Origin: Prevotellaceae bacterium
GTDB taxonomy: Bacteria > Bacteroidota > Bacteroidia > Bacteroidales > UBA932
Direction: 5' to 3'
DNA: 64,000 bases
NCBI GenBank assembly: GCA_031266015.1
Contig: JAISBU010000006.1
Span: 16,176-80,175 of the forward strand
A program made the translations under genes and the position numbers. The notes under the pieces are model-generated. The model ran no database searches. It had not been told where the DNA came from and saw only the letters and a program-made list of their open reading frames with translations. Shown here piece after piece: positions 7,681 through 19,354 of the stretch; positions within the stretch are counted from its first letter, which is position 1; each line of letters opens with the position of its first letter.

Positions 7681-7924
7681 AGAGGTTCCTCCACTCCGCT
7701 TCGCTCCGGTCGGAATGACAGGGCGGCGGTGAGGAAAGGGTGGTGTTTGGCGGCGGCTATGCCGCCGCCAAACACCACCACACCAATAGCGGCGCCGTCA
7801 TTCCGACCAAGCCTGCGAGGTACGAGCGGGCGCGTGGAGGAATCTCTACTGGCATGAGATGCTTCGCTTTGCTCAGCAGGACAACGCGCACGCGCTGCCG
7901 ACTGTTTTTAGCTGTCTGCTCTGC
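7680..7924 (+). repeat. Long direct repeat, right copy (245 bp)
   Basis: Partner of 7283-7527. Here the inverted repeat is a perfect 19-base stem (7739-7757 with 7761-7779, TAT loop). It ends 72 bases before the infB stop codon. The stretch 7925-7996 holds nothing I can name. Confidence 0.85.
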
Positions 7925-7996
7925 CCGGACCTAAACGCGGCTACGGAAAAAATCATGGCATTTTGTGTGAGGGCAATGCGCGGTCTTTGCTGCGGG

Positions 7997-10888
<2,892 letters not shown>

Positions 10889-10984
10889 AAAAATACTTTT
10901 TTTGTGTTGGCGAAAATAAACTCAAAAACAAAACTCGACAACCCCTTACGCCATCTGATTTGCCGATGTGTCAAAAAGTTTGGA

Positions 10985-12226
10985 CTACTCCTCTTCGAAC
11001 TCGGATGAAAGTATGCGGAGCACCTCGTTTACAGTTTCTTCTTCTAAGTCGGTACGCTTTACCAAATCTTCTGCAGGTATGCGTAGCACACTCTTAGCCG
11101 TATCGCAACCGATTGCCTTAAGGGCATCGATAACCCAGCTGTCAATTTCATCTGAGAATTCATCAAGGCTAACGTCCTCTTCCTGCTCAGCATCTTCGCG
11201 GAAGACATCAATTTCGTACCCAACCAGCTGGCTGGCCAGCTTAATGTTAAGACCGCCCTTACCGATAGCCAGAGAAATTTCGTTAGGCTGCAGGTAAACC
11301 TCAATACGCTTGTTAGCCTCGTCTACCTTAATACCTGAAACCTTGGCAGGGCTTAGCGCGCGTTGTACCAGCAGCTGCGTATTGTTGGTGTAGTTTATTA
11401 CGTCAATATTTTCGTTCTTAAGCTCGCGAACAATACCGTGAATACGTGACCCCTTCATACCTACGCATGCACCTACCGGATCAATGCGCTCATCGTATGA
11501 TTCAACGGCAACTTTGGCGCGCTCGCCCGGTACGCGTACAATCTTGCGAATGGTAATAATGCCATCGTAAATTTCAGGAACTTCCAATTCGAACAAACGC
11601 TCAAGGAACTTCGGATCAATACGTGAAAGAATAATTACCGGAGCATTGTTCTTCATTTCTACCTTTGATACTACTGCGCGTACGGTGTCGCCTTTGCGCA
11701 AGAAATCGGTAGGTATTTGCTCAGATTTTGGCAGAACCAGCTCATTGCCTTCATCATCCAAAATCAACGCCTCTTTTTTCCAAATTTGGTAAACTTCACC
11801 TACGATAAGTTGGCCGAGACGTTCCTTGTACTTATTGTAAAGGTTGATTTTTTCCAAATCCATGATGCGTCCTGCCAAGTTTTGGCGTAGGGCCAAAACC
11901 GCACGACGACCGAATTGGGATAGCTTTACCTCATCGGTAACCTCGTCTCCAATTTCGTAGGTATCATCTAATTTTAGCGCTTCGCTAAGGGCTATTTCGC
12001 GACTCTCATCCTCCAGCTCATCATCGGCTACAATGGTGCGATTACGCCAAATTTCAAAGTCTCCCTTATCTATATTTACAATAATGTCGTAGTTGTCATC
12101 GCTGCCGTACATCTTGAGTAGCAGACCTTTAAAAACTTCCTCCAACACGCTTATCATGGTTGGCTTGTCTATGTTTTTGAGGGTTTTAAACTCGGCAAAC
12201 GTGTCAATCAGATTAATGTTTTCCAT
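10985..12226 (-). CDS. nusA: Transcription termination/antitermination factor NusA
   Basis: 413 residues. NusA binds RNA polymerase and nascent RNA to control pausing, termination and antitermination. Domains in order: N-terminal polymerase-binding domain (1-125), S1 (about 130-200, L-I-V-G-E-V-Y-Q-I), two KH domains (V-G-A-C-V-G-M-K-G-S-R-I near 240 and L-A-I-G-K-G-G-L-N-I-K-L-A near 315), and a short acidic C-terminus with one helix-hairpin-helix-like unit (A-L-K-A-I-G-C-D-T-A-K-S-V-L). It lacks the two long acidic repeats of the E. coli protein, normal outside proteobacteria. It lies between rimP and infB in the conserved operon. Confidence 0.97.
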   Translation of the reverse strand: MENINLIDTFAEFKTLKNIDKPTMISVLEEVFKGLLLKMYGSDDNYDIIVNIDKGDFEIWRNRTIVADDELEDESREIALSEALKLDDTYEIGDEVTDEVKLSQFGRRAVLALRQNLAGRIMDLEKINLYNKYKERLGQLIVGEVYQIWKKEALILDDEGNELVLPKSEQIPTDFLRKGDTVRAVVSKVEMKNNAPVIILSRIDPKFLERLFELEVPEIYDGIITIRKIVRVPGERAKVAVESYDERIDPVGACVGMKGSRIHGIVRELKNENIDVINYTNNTQLLVQRALSPAKVSGIKVDEANKRIEVYLQPNEISLAIGKGGLNIKLASQLVGYEIDVFREDAEQEEDVSLDEFSDEIDSWVIDALKAIGCDTAKSVLRIPAEDLVKRTDLEEETVNEVLRILSSEFEEE

Positions 12227-12334
12227 TTAGTTTTTCGCTTAAGTCGTTTAAACGGGATATAAAGTTGATTATTTTTTTTGCTATTTAATTCACGGTGTTT
12301 CACAGCCACAGCCCTAAGCTTGTGAAGCGCTCCG

Positions 12335-12799
12335 TTACACTTTCACTACAGCCCTTACCCACTTAATGTCGGCAAAGGCAATGTTTTTTTCTACCGTAAC
12401 CGGCCGCTTGCGCTTTTGTTTTTCTACCAGCTCTTTTTTCGAGTAGCTAATATCAATACTTTCAGCACTGGCGTTTATCAGCGTGGCAGTGAGCTTTTCT
12501 CCGCTTTTGAGTAAAACCTCTACTTCTTTTTCCAGCAGCTTTTGATACTGCTGCGCTGCCTTTAGTGGTTGTCCCAGCCCCGGTGAAGCCACTGTAATCT
12601 CATAGTCTTCAACCTCACGGTCAAAAGAAGCCTCAATGGCACGATTTATTTTCGCGCAATCATCAAAACTTACACCTGCGGGCTTATCAACCTCTACCTC
12701 AATTTCATTGCCCGGACGTACCGTAACGTCTACCAGGTAAACGTCTGTACCTGCAATGCTTTGCGCTACTACGCAGCGTATATCTTGCTCAAGAATCAT
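12335..12799 (-). CDS. rimP: Ribosome maturation factor RimP
   Basis: 154 residues from ATG 12799; helps 30S subunit maturation. The start is fixed by the promoter: the frame is open further upstream to 12871, but that would begin inside the -7 box at 12869-12876, upstream of the likely RNA start. Typical RimP features are V-Y-L-V-D-V-T-V-R-P, the E-I-E-V-E-V-D-K segment, Y-E-I-T-V-A-S-P-G-L near 80 and a C-terminal SH3-like domain. First gene of rimP-nusA-infB (108 bases before nusA). The leader carries the hairpin described separately. Confidence 0.95.
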   Translation of the reverse strand: MILEQDIRCVVAQSIAGTDVYLVDVTVRPGNEIEVEVDKPAGVSFDDCAKINRAIEASFDREVEDYEITVASPGLGQPLKAAQQYQKLLEKEVEVLLKSGEKLTATLINASAESIDISYSKKELVEKQKRKRPVTVEKNIAFADIKWVRAVVKV

Positions 12800-12825
12800 G
12801 AGTCGCTCATCAACGTTGATAACGA

Positions 12826-12851
12826 AACGAGGGGACTGTCGTCCCCTCGTT
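12826..12851 (-). promoter_or_regulatory. Strong hairpin at the 5' end of the rimP-nusA-infB mRNA
   Basis: Perfect 11-base stem AACGAGGGGAC/GTCCCCTCGTT with a four-base loop, lying between the -7 box (ends 12869) and the rimP ATG (12799). The predicted RNA start near 12862 puts the hairpin about 10 bases from the 5' end. No T run follows, so it is not a simple terminator. It could stabilise the mRNA or bind an autoregulator; NusA control of its own operon is known in other bacteria, but this site is inference. Confidence 0.7.
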
Positions 12852-12868
12852 CTGTCGTAAATCGGTTG

Positions 12869-12899
12869 CAAAGGTAGTAATATTTATCATAAAGTCAAA
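12869..12899 (-). promoter_or_regulatory. Promoter of rimP-nusA-infB (TTTG-N19-TACCTTTG)
   Basis: On the minus strand TTTG (12899-12896), 19 bases, then TACCTTTG (12876-12869): an exact fit to the Bacteroidota housekeeping promoter. Confidence 0.85.
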
Positions 12900-12946
12900 G
12901 GGTTGGGTAAAAAATATGGCAATTTTTACCGCGACGATTTTAATAT

Positions 12947-12959
12947 TCTGATTATCAGA
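12947..12959. promoter_or_regulatory. Palindrome TCTGATTATCAGA
   Basis: A 13-base perfect palindrome around one central base, between rimP and the wbqC-like gene. The same 13-mer occurs at 60287-60299 in front of purA and at 16238-16250 inside a coding gene. Possible regulator site; nothing known. Confidence 0.4.
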
Positions 12960-13046
12960 GTATTAAGTATAATCATCGCAGCTATTGCGACGCTTTTTGT
13001 TTAACGATAAGCTTCTCCGAAATGCTTACTTCTTTGAATTATTGTG

Positions 13047-13054
13047 TAATTTTG
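13047..13054 (+). promoter_or_regulatory. -7 box (TAATTTTG) for the WbqC-like gene
   Basis: TAATTTTG fits TAnnTTTG. No good -33 element at standard spacing. It would give a leader of about 18 bases before TTG 13079. Confidence 0.5.
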
Positions 13055-13078
13055 CAGCATAAAATTTGGTTCTGAACA

Positions 13079-13711
13079 TTGCAAAATACTGTCACCCATC
13101 TTTCTACTGCTTATCTGCCTCCGGTGCAATACTTCTGTAAGCTGGCTACAGCGGAGCATGTACTTATTGAGAAGCATGAGCACTACCTAAAGCAAACTTT
13201 TCGCTCACGATGCCAAATACTTTCGGCCAATGGAGTATTGGATTTATCTATCCCGATAGAAAAAAGGCATGGTGAGAAAATGCCAATCGGTACCGTGCGG
13301 ATTGACTACCAAACGGAATGGCAGCGGCAGCATTGGCGCTCATTGGTAGCAGCCTATAGCTCCTCGCCGTTTTTCATGTACTATGCAGATGAGTTAAAAA
13401 TATTTTATACACAGCGGTATGATTTGCTGTTAAACTTTAACACGCAGCTTACGCGTACAATTTGTGAGCTCATTGGAGCGCGGCGATCCCTTGATTTTAC
13501 TGAAAAATATGAGCACAGCGTACCCAACGATTTCAGAATGGGAATAAGTCCGAAATCGCTGCAAAAAATAGAGGATAATAATTTTTCCCCGGTAGAATAC
13601 TATCAGGTTTTCTCTGCAAAGTTCGGATTTACCCCCAACCTCAGCATTGTGGATTTGCTGTTCAACGAAGGACCTGATACATTACAGGTGCTGAAGAGTT
13701 CGGCAGTTTAG
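13079..13711 (+). CDS. WbqC-like family protein
   Basis: 210 residues, read from TTG 13079; no ATG lies near and the conserved region begins at once (S-T-A-Y-L-P-P-V-Q-Y-F-C-K-L). This P-P-x-x-Y-F segment, then H-E-H-Y-L-K-Q-T-F-R-S-R-C near residue 40, W-R-S-L near 88, Y-Y-S-like S-S-P-F-F-M-Y-Y and a C-terminal Y-Y-Q-V-F-S-A-K-F-G-F-T-P-N-L-S-I-V-D-L-L-F-N-E-G-P motif are typical of the WbqC family, found in O-antigen loci and widespread in Bacteroidota. Molecular activity is unclear; a role in surface sugar modification has been proposed. It stands alone here, away from polysaccharide genes. Confidence 0.85.
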   Translation: MQNTVTHLSTAYLPPVQYFCKLATAEHVLIEKHEHYLKQTFRSRCQILSANGVLDLSIPIEKRHGEKMPIGTVRIDYQTEWQRQHWRSLVAAYSSSPFFMYYADELKIFYTQRYDLLLNFNTQLTRTICELIGARRSLDFTEKYEHSVPNDFRMGISPKSLQKIEDNNFSPVEYYQVFSAKFGFTPNLSIVDLLFNEGPDTLQVLKSSAV

Positions 13712-13855
13712 CAGAGGAGGAATTGTTTCAGGAACAAAAACATCTTGATTTACCATTGACCATTTACCGATGCGTATGCCTTGTCATGCTTCGTTTTGCT
13801 CAACATGACAAGGTATACCCATGGATCAATTGTAAATTGTCAGCTATTTTTGAAT

Positions 13856-15352
13856 TTAGAACCTCCACCCTAACGTCAGGAAAAAGTTGTTTTGATGTAC
13901 AGCGTAATTCTTAATATCGGAGGTAACATTTTTGTAGTAGTACATGTATCCTTTATCTTTTTGAGCTGAGAGACTGTAGGTAAAGCTGAGGTTAAACATT
14001 TCGTTAACCTGAAGTCCCAAACCACCGGAGTATATGTTTATGGTTCCGTCTTTTATGATTCCGTTTTTACCGGCATTTTTGGTGTACGGATTGTCATAAT
14101 AGGCGTAGCCCAAGCGAAACGCCCAGCTTTGATATCCTAGCTCTCCTCCCAAACGGAAGTTGTTAGTTGCTCTGTAGCGGTCTTTTATGCTGGCATTTGG
14201 TTCGTTAAAGTCAGCCGGATAATCGCTTTTTTCCTCACGCATTGTTATTGTTGAGTAGTCCACATACTCATAATCCGCGCTTATAACTCCACGCCATCCG
14301 CCGGGCGTAGACGGGCTAAACGTATAAGCTAACCCTGCCATCAGGCGTGTAGGCGTTTCGATTTCGTAAAAAAATTCGTTGGGAGTGTGGGTTGCACGGT
14401 CGTAAGAGCGCCCACCTATCCACGGGTCAATGTAGGAGGTAAACTCATCGCTCATGCTGAGGAAAGTGCGGGTGTGAATGGCGCCTCCAAGCTTAAGCCC
14501 GGTTAGAAAATCGGCATGTGCAAACGGCCAAACGATGGCTCCAAATTTGAAGTTGTAGCCAATGCCGTTTTGCCTGTATCCCCTATAGTAGCTAAACTTT
14601 TGAAAATCAGAGACATTTCCATCTTGAGCATGCTCTAAAGATGTGTTGTTTTCCTCATAGCTCACAGAGGCAATGCCAATGCTAAGCCCAAAGTAAAACA
14701 CGTTACTCACGTTGCCGCCAATGCTGAAATCGTAGGTGGAGAGGCCGCCGGTTGTTTCGACATGCTGCCGCCCTTGAGTTTCATCATAGCTTATGGCGCC
14801 ATAGGAGCTTCCGATGGTGTCGATTAGGTACGCATCCTGTGCCATCTTTGCCTCGTAATCGCCTAGCCCCTCGCCGTTTGCTACGGCGGCAAAGTAATCA
14901 AGGTAGGTATTAGCGGATTGATAGCTTCCCAAAACGGAGTATCTTTCGCCAAAGTTGCGGGTTTTGTTATACGCAAAACCGTAATTTATGCTAACCAACC
15001 CCTCGTCTTGCCCCAACTCATACACACCAACCGCTGCAAAGTTGGATAGCCCAAAGCGGTATCGATAGTCATTCATCTTGTTTCCCATGTAGCTGACATC
15101 GGTGTTGGCGTACAGTAAATTTCCCGTAAGAGTGAACTCGTTGGAGCGGTACACTCCGATGCCTGCCGGATTAAACGCCAGCGCAGACACATCGCCGCCC
15201 AACGCCGTGAATGCGCCGCCCATAGCCGAAAAGCGGGCAGTACCGAGGTGTGTATTGCGTGAAAACCTGAGCGCTTCTACCTCATCCTGGGCAAAACTTA
15301 TACCCGTGAAATAAAATGCCGCAGCTATGGAAAGGAATATTTTTTTTATCAT
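13856..15352 (-). CDS. FadL/OmpP1-family outer membrane transport protein
   Basis: 498 residues with a signal peptide (M-I-K-K-I-F-L-S ... S-F-A-Q) and a C-terminal aromatic residue (L-G-W-R-F) as in outer membrane barrels. The S-A-M-G-G-A-F-T-A-L-G-G-D-V-S-A-L-A-F-N-P-A-G region near 40-65 is the conserved N-terminal plug of the OmpP1/FadL/TodX family; the rest shows alternating beta-strand patterns rich in Tyr. The family carries hydrophobic molecules such as fatty acids across the outer membrane; the substrate here is unknown. The Tyr/Gly-rich protein gene lies 154 bases upstream on the same strand and could share its transcript. Confidence 0.88.
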   Translation of the reverse strand: MIKKIFLSIAAAFYFTGISFAQDEVEALRFSRNTHLGTARFSAMGGAFTALGGDVSALAFNPAGIGVYRSNEFTLTGNLLYANTDVSYMGNKMNDYRYRFGLSNFAAVGVYELGQDEGLVSINYGFAYNKTRNFGERYSVLGSYQSANTYLDYFAAVANGEGLGDYEAKMAQDAYLIDTIGSSYGAISYDETQGRQHVETTGGLSTYDFSIGGNVSNVFYFGLSIGIASVSYEENNTSLEHAQDGNVSDFQKFSYYRGYRQNGIGYNFKFGAIVWPFAHADFLTGLKLGGAIHTRTFLSMSDEFTSYIDPWIGGRSYDRATHTPNEFFYEIETPTRLMAGLAYTFSPSTPGGWRGVISADYEYVDYSTITMREEKSDYPADFNEPNASIKDRYRATNNFRLGGELGYQSWAFRLGYAYYDNPYTKNAGKNGIIKDGTINIYSGGLGLQVNEMFNLSFTYSLSAQKDKGYMYYYKNVTSDIKNYAVHQNNFFLTLGWRF

Positions 15353-15506
15353 AAAAATTAGGTTTCGTTATTTTTTTCGGTGCTATCCTACTTTGCTGTC
15401 TTTACGGGCTTGATCCGCAACCGAAGCTCGACGAAGTCAGTCTAATGTCAATGTCCCGATATTGGGAGATCCCAAATCAAGCTAGGGATGACAGCCCGCA
15501 AGTTTT

Positions 15507-16553
15507 TTACCTTCCCGAACTCCTGCGTCCGCCACCTGATGTTGATGTTGTGCGTCCGCCACTGGATTGAGAAGCGTTGCCAGAGCTGCTACTCCGTGAG
15601 GATTCTACGTTGGCGCCTGGTTTGCTCGTATTGGTATTACTGTTATATTGCACCTGCTGCGTTTGCGTGTTATCTCTGCCGCGTACCTCTCTGTAAGTTA
15701 TGTTCGGAGGCGTGGTCGTAGCTGGCGGATTTGCGCCTGTTGTGCCCGGGCGAGTATAGCTGGTTGCATTGCTATTACTTCCCCGAACGGGGCGATAGCT
15801 CACATTTGGTACGGTCAGAGTAGTTTTGCTGCTGCCCGAGCGTTGTCCGCCGGTAGTACCTCTGCCCGATGTGTAACCGGTTCCGCCACTTGTGCCGGAC
15901 ATGCTGTTTGTTCTCTGGTAATGCGTCACATTGCGTGGTTTTGAATAATAGTACGGATAGTAGTAACCCGAGTAATGGTAATGGTATGGCGAATACCAGC
16001 CCCCCCCGCCCCAGTGGGGATAATTCCAACCGTACCAACCGTTATACCTGTAGTAGTACGGGTAATTCCAACCTATGCCAATGCTCCAACCGTTGCTACC
16101 GTAGTACCCGTATGTCCCGCTGTATGGCCAGTATGGGTAGCCGGCGCCCCAGTAATCTCGCGTTGTAATGCTATACGTTGGGTCATCAAAAACTATACTC
16201 CGTTCGTAAGATGGACGGTCATCGTTGTCGCTATAATTCTGATTATCAGAGGGATATTTACGAGAAATTTCGTAAATATTTGCATAGCCCTGATCGATAG
16301 AATCCAAATTTCCCCAACTTTCTTCTACATAGCTGCCATCATCGTTATTGTCCACGGGGGTAGCTTGTACAGCGTCGTTGGTACGCTTAAGCAGGCTTTG
16401 CACCTGCGGGCTCGCCTGTTGTACCTGCTGTTCTCTGCGTTGTTTTTCTTTTTTCGGATTATAATAAAAATCATCCTGCGCCATTACCTGCAAAGGCAAT
16501 AACAGCGCCAAAACAGCGATTACCGGGATGAGCGCATTTCGTAATGTTTTCAT
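15507..16553 (-). CDS. Secreted Tyr/Gly/Ser-rich low-complexity protein, function unknown
   Basis: 348 residues with a signal peptide (M-K-T-L-R-N ... Q-V-M-A-Q-D). Residues ~60-130 are Asp/Asn-rich; ~130-205 is an aromatic-glycine tract (repeated Y-P-Y, W-N-Y-P, Y-Y-Y, G-W-Y-G-W); the C-terminal ~140 residues are Ser/Thr/Gly/Asn-rich with two related motifs, V-P-N-V-S-Y-R-P-V-R-G and P-P-N-I-T-Y-R-E-V-R-G. I know no function. The composition suggests a surface-exposed, flexible or self-associating envelope protein. It lies just upstream of the FadL-like gene on the same strand and diverges from proS. One copy of the 13-mer TCTGATTATCAGA falls in the coding region (16238-16250). Confidence 0.75.
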   Translation of the reverse strand: MKTLRNALIPVIAVLALLLPLQVMAQDDFYYNPKKEKQRREQQVQQASPQVQSLLKRTNDAVQATPVDNNDDGSYVEESWGNLDSIDQGYANIYEISRKYPSDNQNYSDNDDRPSYERSIVFDDPTYSITTRDYWGAGYPYWPYSGTYGYYGSNGWSIGIGWNYPYYYRYNGWYGWNYPHWGGGGWYSPYHYHYSGYYYPYYYSKPRNVTHYQRTNSMSGTSGGTGYTSGRGTTGGQRSGSSKTTLTVPNVSYRPVRGSNSNATSYTRPGTTGANPPATTTPPNITYREVRGRDNTQTQQVQYNSNTNTSKPGANVESSRSSSSGNASQSSGGRTTSTSGGGRRSSGR

Positions 16554-16613
16554 AGTAAGCGATTTATAGTATGCTTTGCCTGACGAACAGACGTTTAAAA
16601 TGCGCCAAAATGC

Positions 16614-16644
16614 TTGGAAACAAGCGTTAATTTTGTTACATTTG
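16614..16644 (+). promoter_or_regulatory. Promoter of proS (TTGG-N19-TACATTTG)
   Basis: TTGG at 16614-16617, 19 bases, TACATTTG at 16637-16644. The predicted start near 16651 gives a ~100-base leader. The TTGG form of the -33 element also precedes rplY. Confidence 0.7.
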
Positions 16645-16750
16645 TAGCTTATACAAACAGGCGTGCGTGGCGCATAGCACTATCCTATAAAGTAAAGGTA
16701 CAATTTTTTGAAGGAAAAAGCAAGCGTAAACGGTAAAGCAATAGCTAAAA

Positions 16751-18223
16751 ATGGCAAAAGAAGTAACGAATAAAGTTGTTAATTACTCTCAGTGGTACAA
16801 CGACTTAGTTGTAAAAGCGGGGTTGGCCGAAAGCTCTGCAGTGCGTGGATGTATGGTCATAAAGCCTTATGGCTATGCTATTTGGGAAAAAATACAGGCC
16901 ACGCTGGATAAAATGTTTAAAGATACAGGCCACGTAAATGCGTATTTCCCGTTGTTTATCCCTAAATCTTTTTTGAGTAAAGAGGCAGAGCACGTAGAGG
17001 GTTTTGCTAAGGAGTGCGCTGTGGTTACTCATCACCGCCTTATGAATGATCCGGATGGAAAGGGCGTGGTGGTTGATCCTGAGGCTAAGCTGGAGGAAGA
17101 GCTGATTGTTCGCCCTACCTCCGAAACTATTATTTGGCATACTTATAAGGGTTGGATTCAATCGTATCGCGACCTTCCTGTTTTGGTGAATCAGTGGGCT
17201 AACGTGGTGCGCTGGGAAATGCGTACCCGCTTGTTTTTGCGCACGACAGAATTCCTTTGGCAAGAAGGACATACGGCACATGCTACACGCGAAGAGGCTG
17301 TTGAGGAAACCGAAAAGATGATAAGCGTATACGCCACTTTTGCAGAGAAGTATTTGGCGGTGCCTGTTTTGATTGGTAAAAAAACGGCAAGCGAACGTTT
17401 TGCAGGCGCTGAAGATACCTATTGTATTGAAGCTATAATGCAGGATGGTAAAGCGTTGCAGGCCGGAACTTCACACTTCCTCGGGCAAAATTTTGCTAAG
17501 GCTTTTGATGTTCAGTATTTGAGCAAAGAAGGTAAAAAGGAGTTTGTGTGGGCTACCTCCTGGGGGGTATCCACCCGTCTTATGGGTGCGCTTATTATGG
17601 CACACAGTGATGATAACGGCTTGGTTTTACCGCCTAGCTTAGCGCCTGTTCAGGTTGTAATTGTGCCTATTTATAAGGGCGCTGAGGAGTTGGAGAAAAT
17701 ATCGGAGCGTGTCCACGCAATTAAGAAGGAGCTGGAGGCACGTGGTATCAGCGTGAAGTACGATGATAGCGACAATGTGCGTTCGGGATTCAAGTTTGCC
17801 GAGTATGAGCTTAAGGGTGTGCCGGTTCGTTTGGCTATTGGTCCGCGTGATTTGCAAAATGAAACGATTGAGGTTGCCCGCCGCGATACCTTAGAAAAAC
17901 AATCATACCGGCAAGACGGAATTGCAGAAGCTGTAGAGAAGCTGCTGGCGGATATACAGGCTAACATTTTCAAGAAAGCGTATGATTTCCGTGCGGAAAA
18001 CACCTTTGAAGTTGATACTTACGAGGAGTTCAAGGCGCGAATAGAGAAGGGCGGTTTTATTATGGCGCACTGGGATGGAACTGCTGAAACCGAAGAAAAA
18101 ATTAAGGAAGAAACCAAGGCTACCATTCGTTGTATTCCGTTGGATGGAAAGACGGAGGAGGGTAAGTGCATGGTTACAGGTAAGCCTTCGGCACAGCGAG
18201 TGGTTTTTGCCCGGTCATATTAG
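16751..18223 (+). CDS. proS: Prolyl-tRNA synthetase, archaeal/eukaryotic-like short form
   Basis: 490 residues; charges tRNA-Pro. The class II core has motif 2 as [17 protein letters not shown] near 160, R-P-T-S-E-T near 120 and motif 3 G-V-S-T-R-L-M-G-A near 275. The short length, absence of the ~180-residue editing insertion found in E. coli ProRS, and C-terminal A-R-S-Y place it in the archaeal/eukaryotic-like group, usual for Bacteroidota. The anticodon-binding domain (V-V-I-V-P-I-Y near 300) and the zinc-like C-terminal domain follow. Start ATG 16751 is supported by the upstream promoter. Confidence 0.97.
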   Translation: MAKEVTNKVVNYSQWYNDLVVKAGLAESSAVRGCMVIKPYGYAIWEKIQATLDKMFKDTGHVNAYFPLFIPKSFLSKEAEHVEGFAKECAVVTHHRLMNDPDGKGVVVDPEAKLEEELIVRPTSETIIWHTYKGWIQSYRDLPVLVNQWANVVRWEMRTRLFLRTTEFLWQEGHTAHATREEAVEETEKMISVYATFAEKYLAVPVLIGKKTASERFAGAEDTYCIEAIMQDGKALQAGTSHFLGQNFAKAFDVQYLSKEGKKEFVWATSWGVSTRLMGALIMAHSDDNGLVLPPSLAPVQVVIVPIYKGAEELEKISERVHAIKKELEARGISVKYDDSDNVRSGFKFAEYELKGVPVRLAIGPRDLQNETIEVARRDTLEKQSYRQDGIAEAVEKLLADIQANIFKKAYDFRAENTFEVDTYEEFKARIEKGGFIMAHWDGTAETEEKIKEETKATIRCIPLDGKTEEGKCMVTGKPSAQRVVFARSY

Positions 18224-18275
18224 TATCTCGAACAGGGTTGGCGTTGTCAGCGCTGTCAAAAATTGTTTTTGTAGA

Positions 18276-19319
18276 TTGTCAAGCGTTAGATCATATAGTT
18301 TTTTTATTGCGCTAATTGGCATTGCGCTGCTGGTGTCTTGCGGTTCACAGAAGAGCTTAACGCGAAGCGAAAAAACCAGCTGGAATAAGGCACGCAGAGA
18401 TTGGAAAGATGATGGGAAAAGGGTGCATGTAACAGAAGGTAGTAGCGCAGCTGCGTCGGCAAGCAAAGGTGGAAAATCGGATACACCTGGCAGAGCCGCC
18501 TATAAAACGCCTGTAAAAGATGATTACCATGATAATACACCTCCGGTTAAGATCAAAAGAAAATCGGATGCTATGGTGGCCGGAATTCTTACGGAGGATA
18601 TGTGGGATGAGCTGTTTCCTAACCGTTGCGGAATAGCGCAGGTAGGCCCGAATTCGGCCAGCGAATGGGGCAAGGGCGACTTTTATACATTTGACGCTTT
18701 TGTTGCGGCTACCAAGCATTTTCCTGATTTTTTGAATGAGGGAAACCCCGAAATCCGAAGAAGAGAACTAGCCGCTTTTCTCGCGCACATGGCGCATGAA
18801 ACCGGAGGATTGCGCTACTTGGAGCAGATTACGGTTACCAGAAGCTACTCGGTAAACAGTAAGGATTATCCTTCTGTGGAGGGCAAGGATTATAGAGGAC
18901 GAGGCCCGATTCAACTCAGCTACAACTATAACTACGGACAGTTTAGTAAGGCTTATTTTGGAGATAAGCAGGTACTGCTCAACTGTCCGGAGCTGCTGGC
19001 AGAGAATGCTGAAATATCTTTTGCATCGGCCATTTGGTTTTGGATGACTCCTCAGCCGCCAAAGCCTTCTTGCCACGATGTAATTGTTGGTAACTGGGAT
19101 GCGGTAAATGTGGATAAGGAGTATAAGAGGTTTCCGGGGTTTGGGTTAACGCTGAATATAATTAACGCTCCGCAGTGTGGACAGCCAACGCAGCCGCATA
19201 CGCAAAAGCGCTACGATTACTACGATAAGTTTTGCAAGTACTTCAATACCACAAAGGGTGACTACTGCGACTGTGAAGAGCAGGTACCCTATGGCAGGCG
19301 TCCGGTGGCGATGAGGTAG
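18276..19319 (+). CDS. GH19-like chitinase/endolysin-type lipoprotein
   Basis: About 347 residues from TTG 18276, chosen because it gives a lipoprotein signal (S-Y-S-F-F-I-A-L-I-G-I-A-L-L-V-S-C); the frame is open further upstream but overlaps proS. After a Lys/Ser-rich linker (to ~100) comes a GH19 lysozyme-like domain: F-L-A-H-M-A-H-E-T-G-G with the likely catalytic Glu, Y-R-G-R-G-P-I-Q-L-S-Y-N-Y-N-Y, and N-I-I-N-A-P-Q-C-G, with several Cys. GH19 enzymes cut chitin or, in many bacteria, act on peptidoglycan. As an anchored lipoprotein it may act on cell wall or food glycans; the substrate is not shown. A small gap separates it from proS. Confidence 0.8.
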   Translation: MSSVRSYSFFIALIGIALLVSCGSQKSLTRSEKTSWNKARRDWKDDGKRVHVTEGSSAAASASKGGKSDTPGRAAYKTPVKDDYHDNTPPVKIKRKSDAMVAGILTEDMWDELFPNRCGIAQVGPNSASEWGKGDFYTFDAFVAATKHFPDFLNEGNPEIRRRELAAFLAHMAHETGGLRYLEQITVTRSYSVNSKDYPSVEGKDYRGRGPIQLSYNYNYGQFSKAYFGDKQVLLNCPELLAENAEISFASAIWFWMTPQPPKPSCHDVIVGNWDAVNVDKEYKRFPGFGLTLNIINAPQCGQPTQPHTQKRYDYYDKFCKYFNTTKGDYCDCEEQVPYGRRPVAMR

Positions 19320-19354
19320 CAGGTTTTTGAATAAGGATATTTATACGTAAAAAA

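Noticed and set aside
12800..12871. Longer N-terminus for RimP
   Set aside because: It would begin within the promoter and translate the hairpin; the family starts near ATG 12799.
13723..13914. Short open frame on the plus strand after the WbqC-like gene
   Set aside because: It crosses an intergenic repeat (GTCATGCTTCG type) and the end of the FadL-like gene on the other strand, with no signal or family match.
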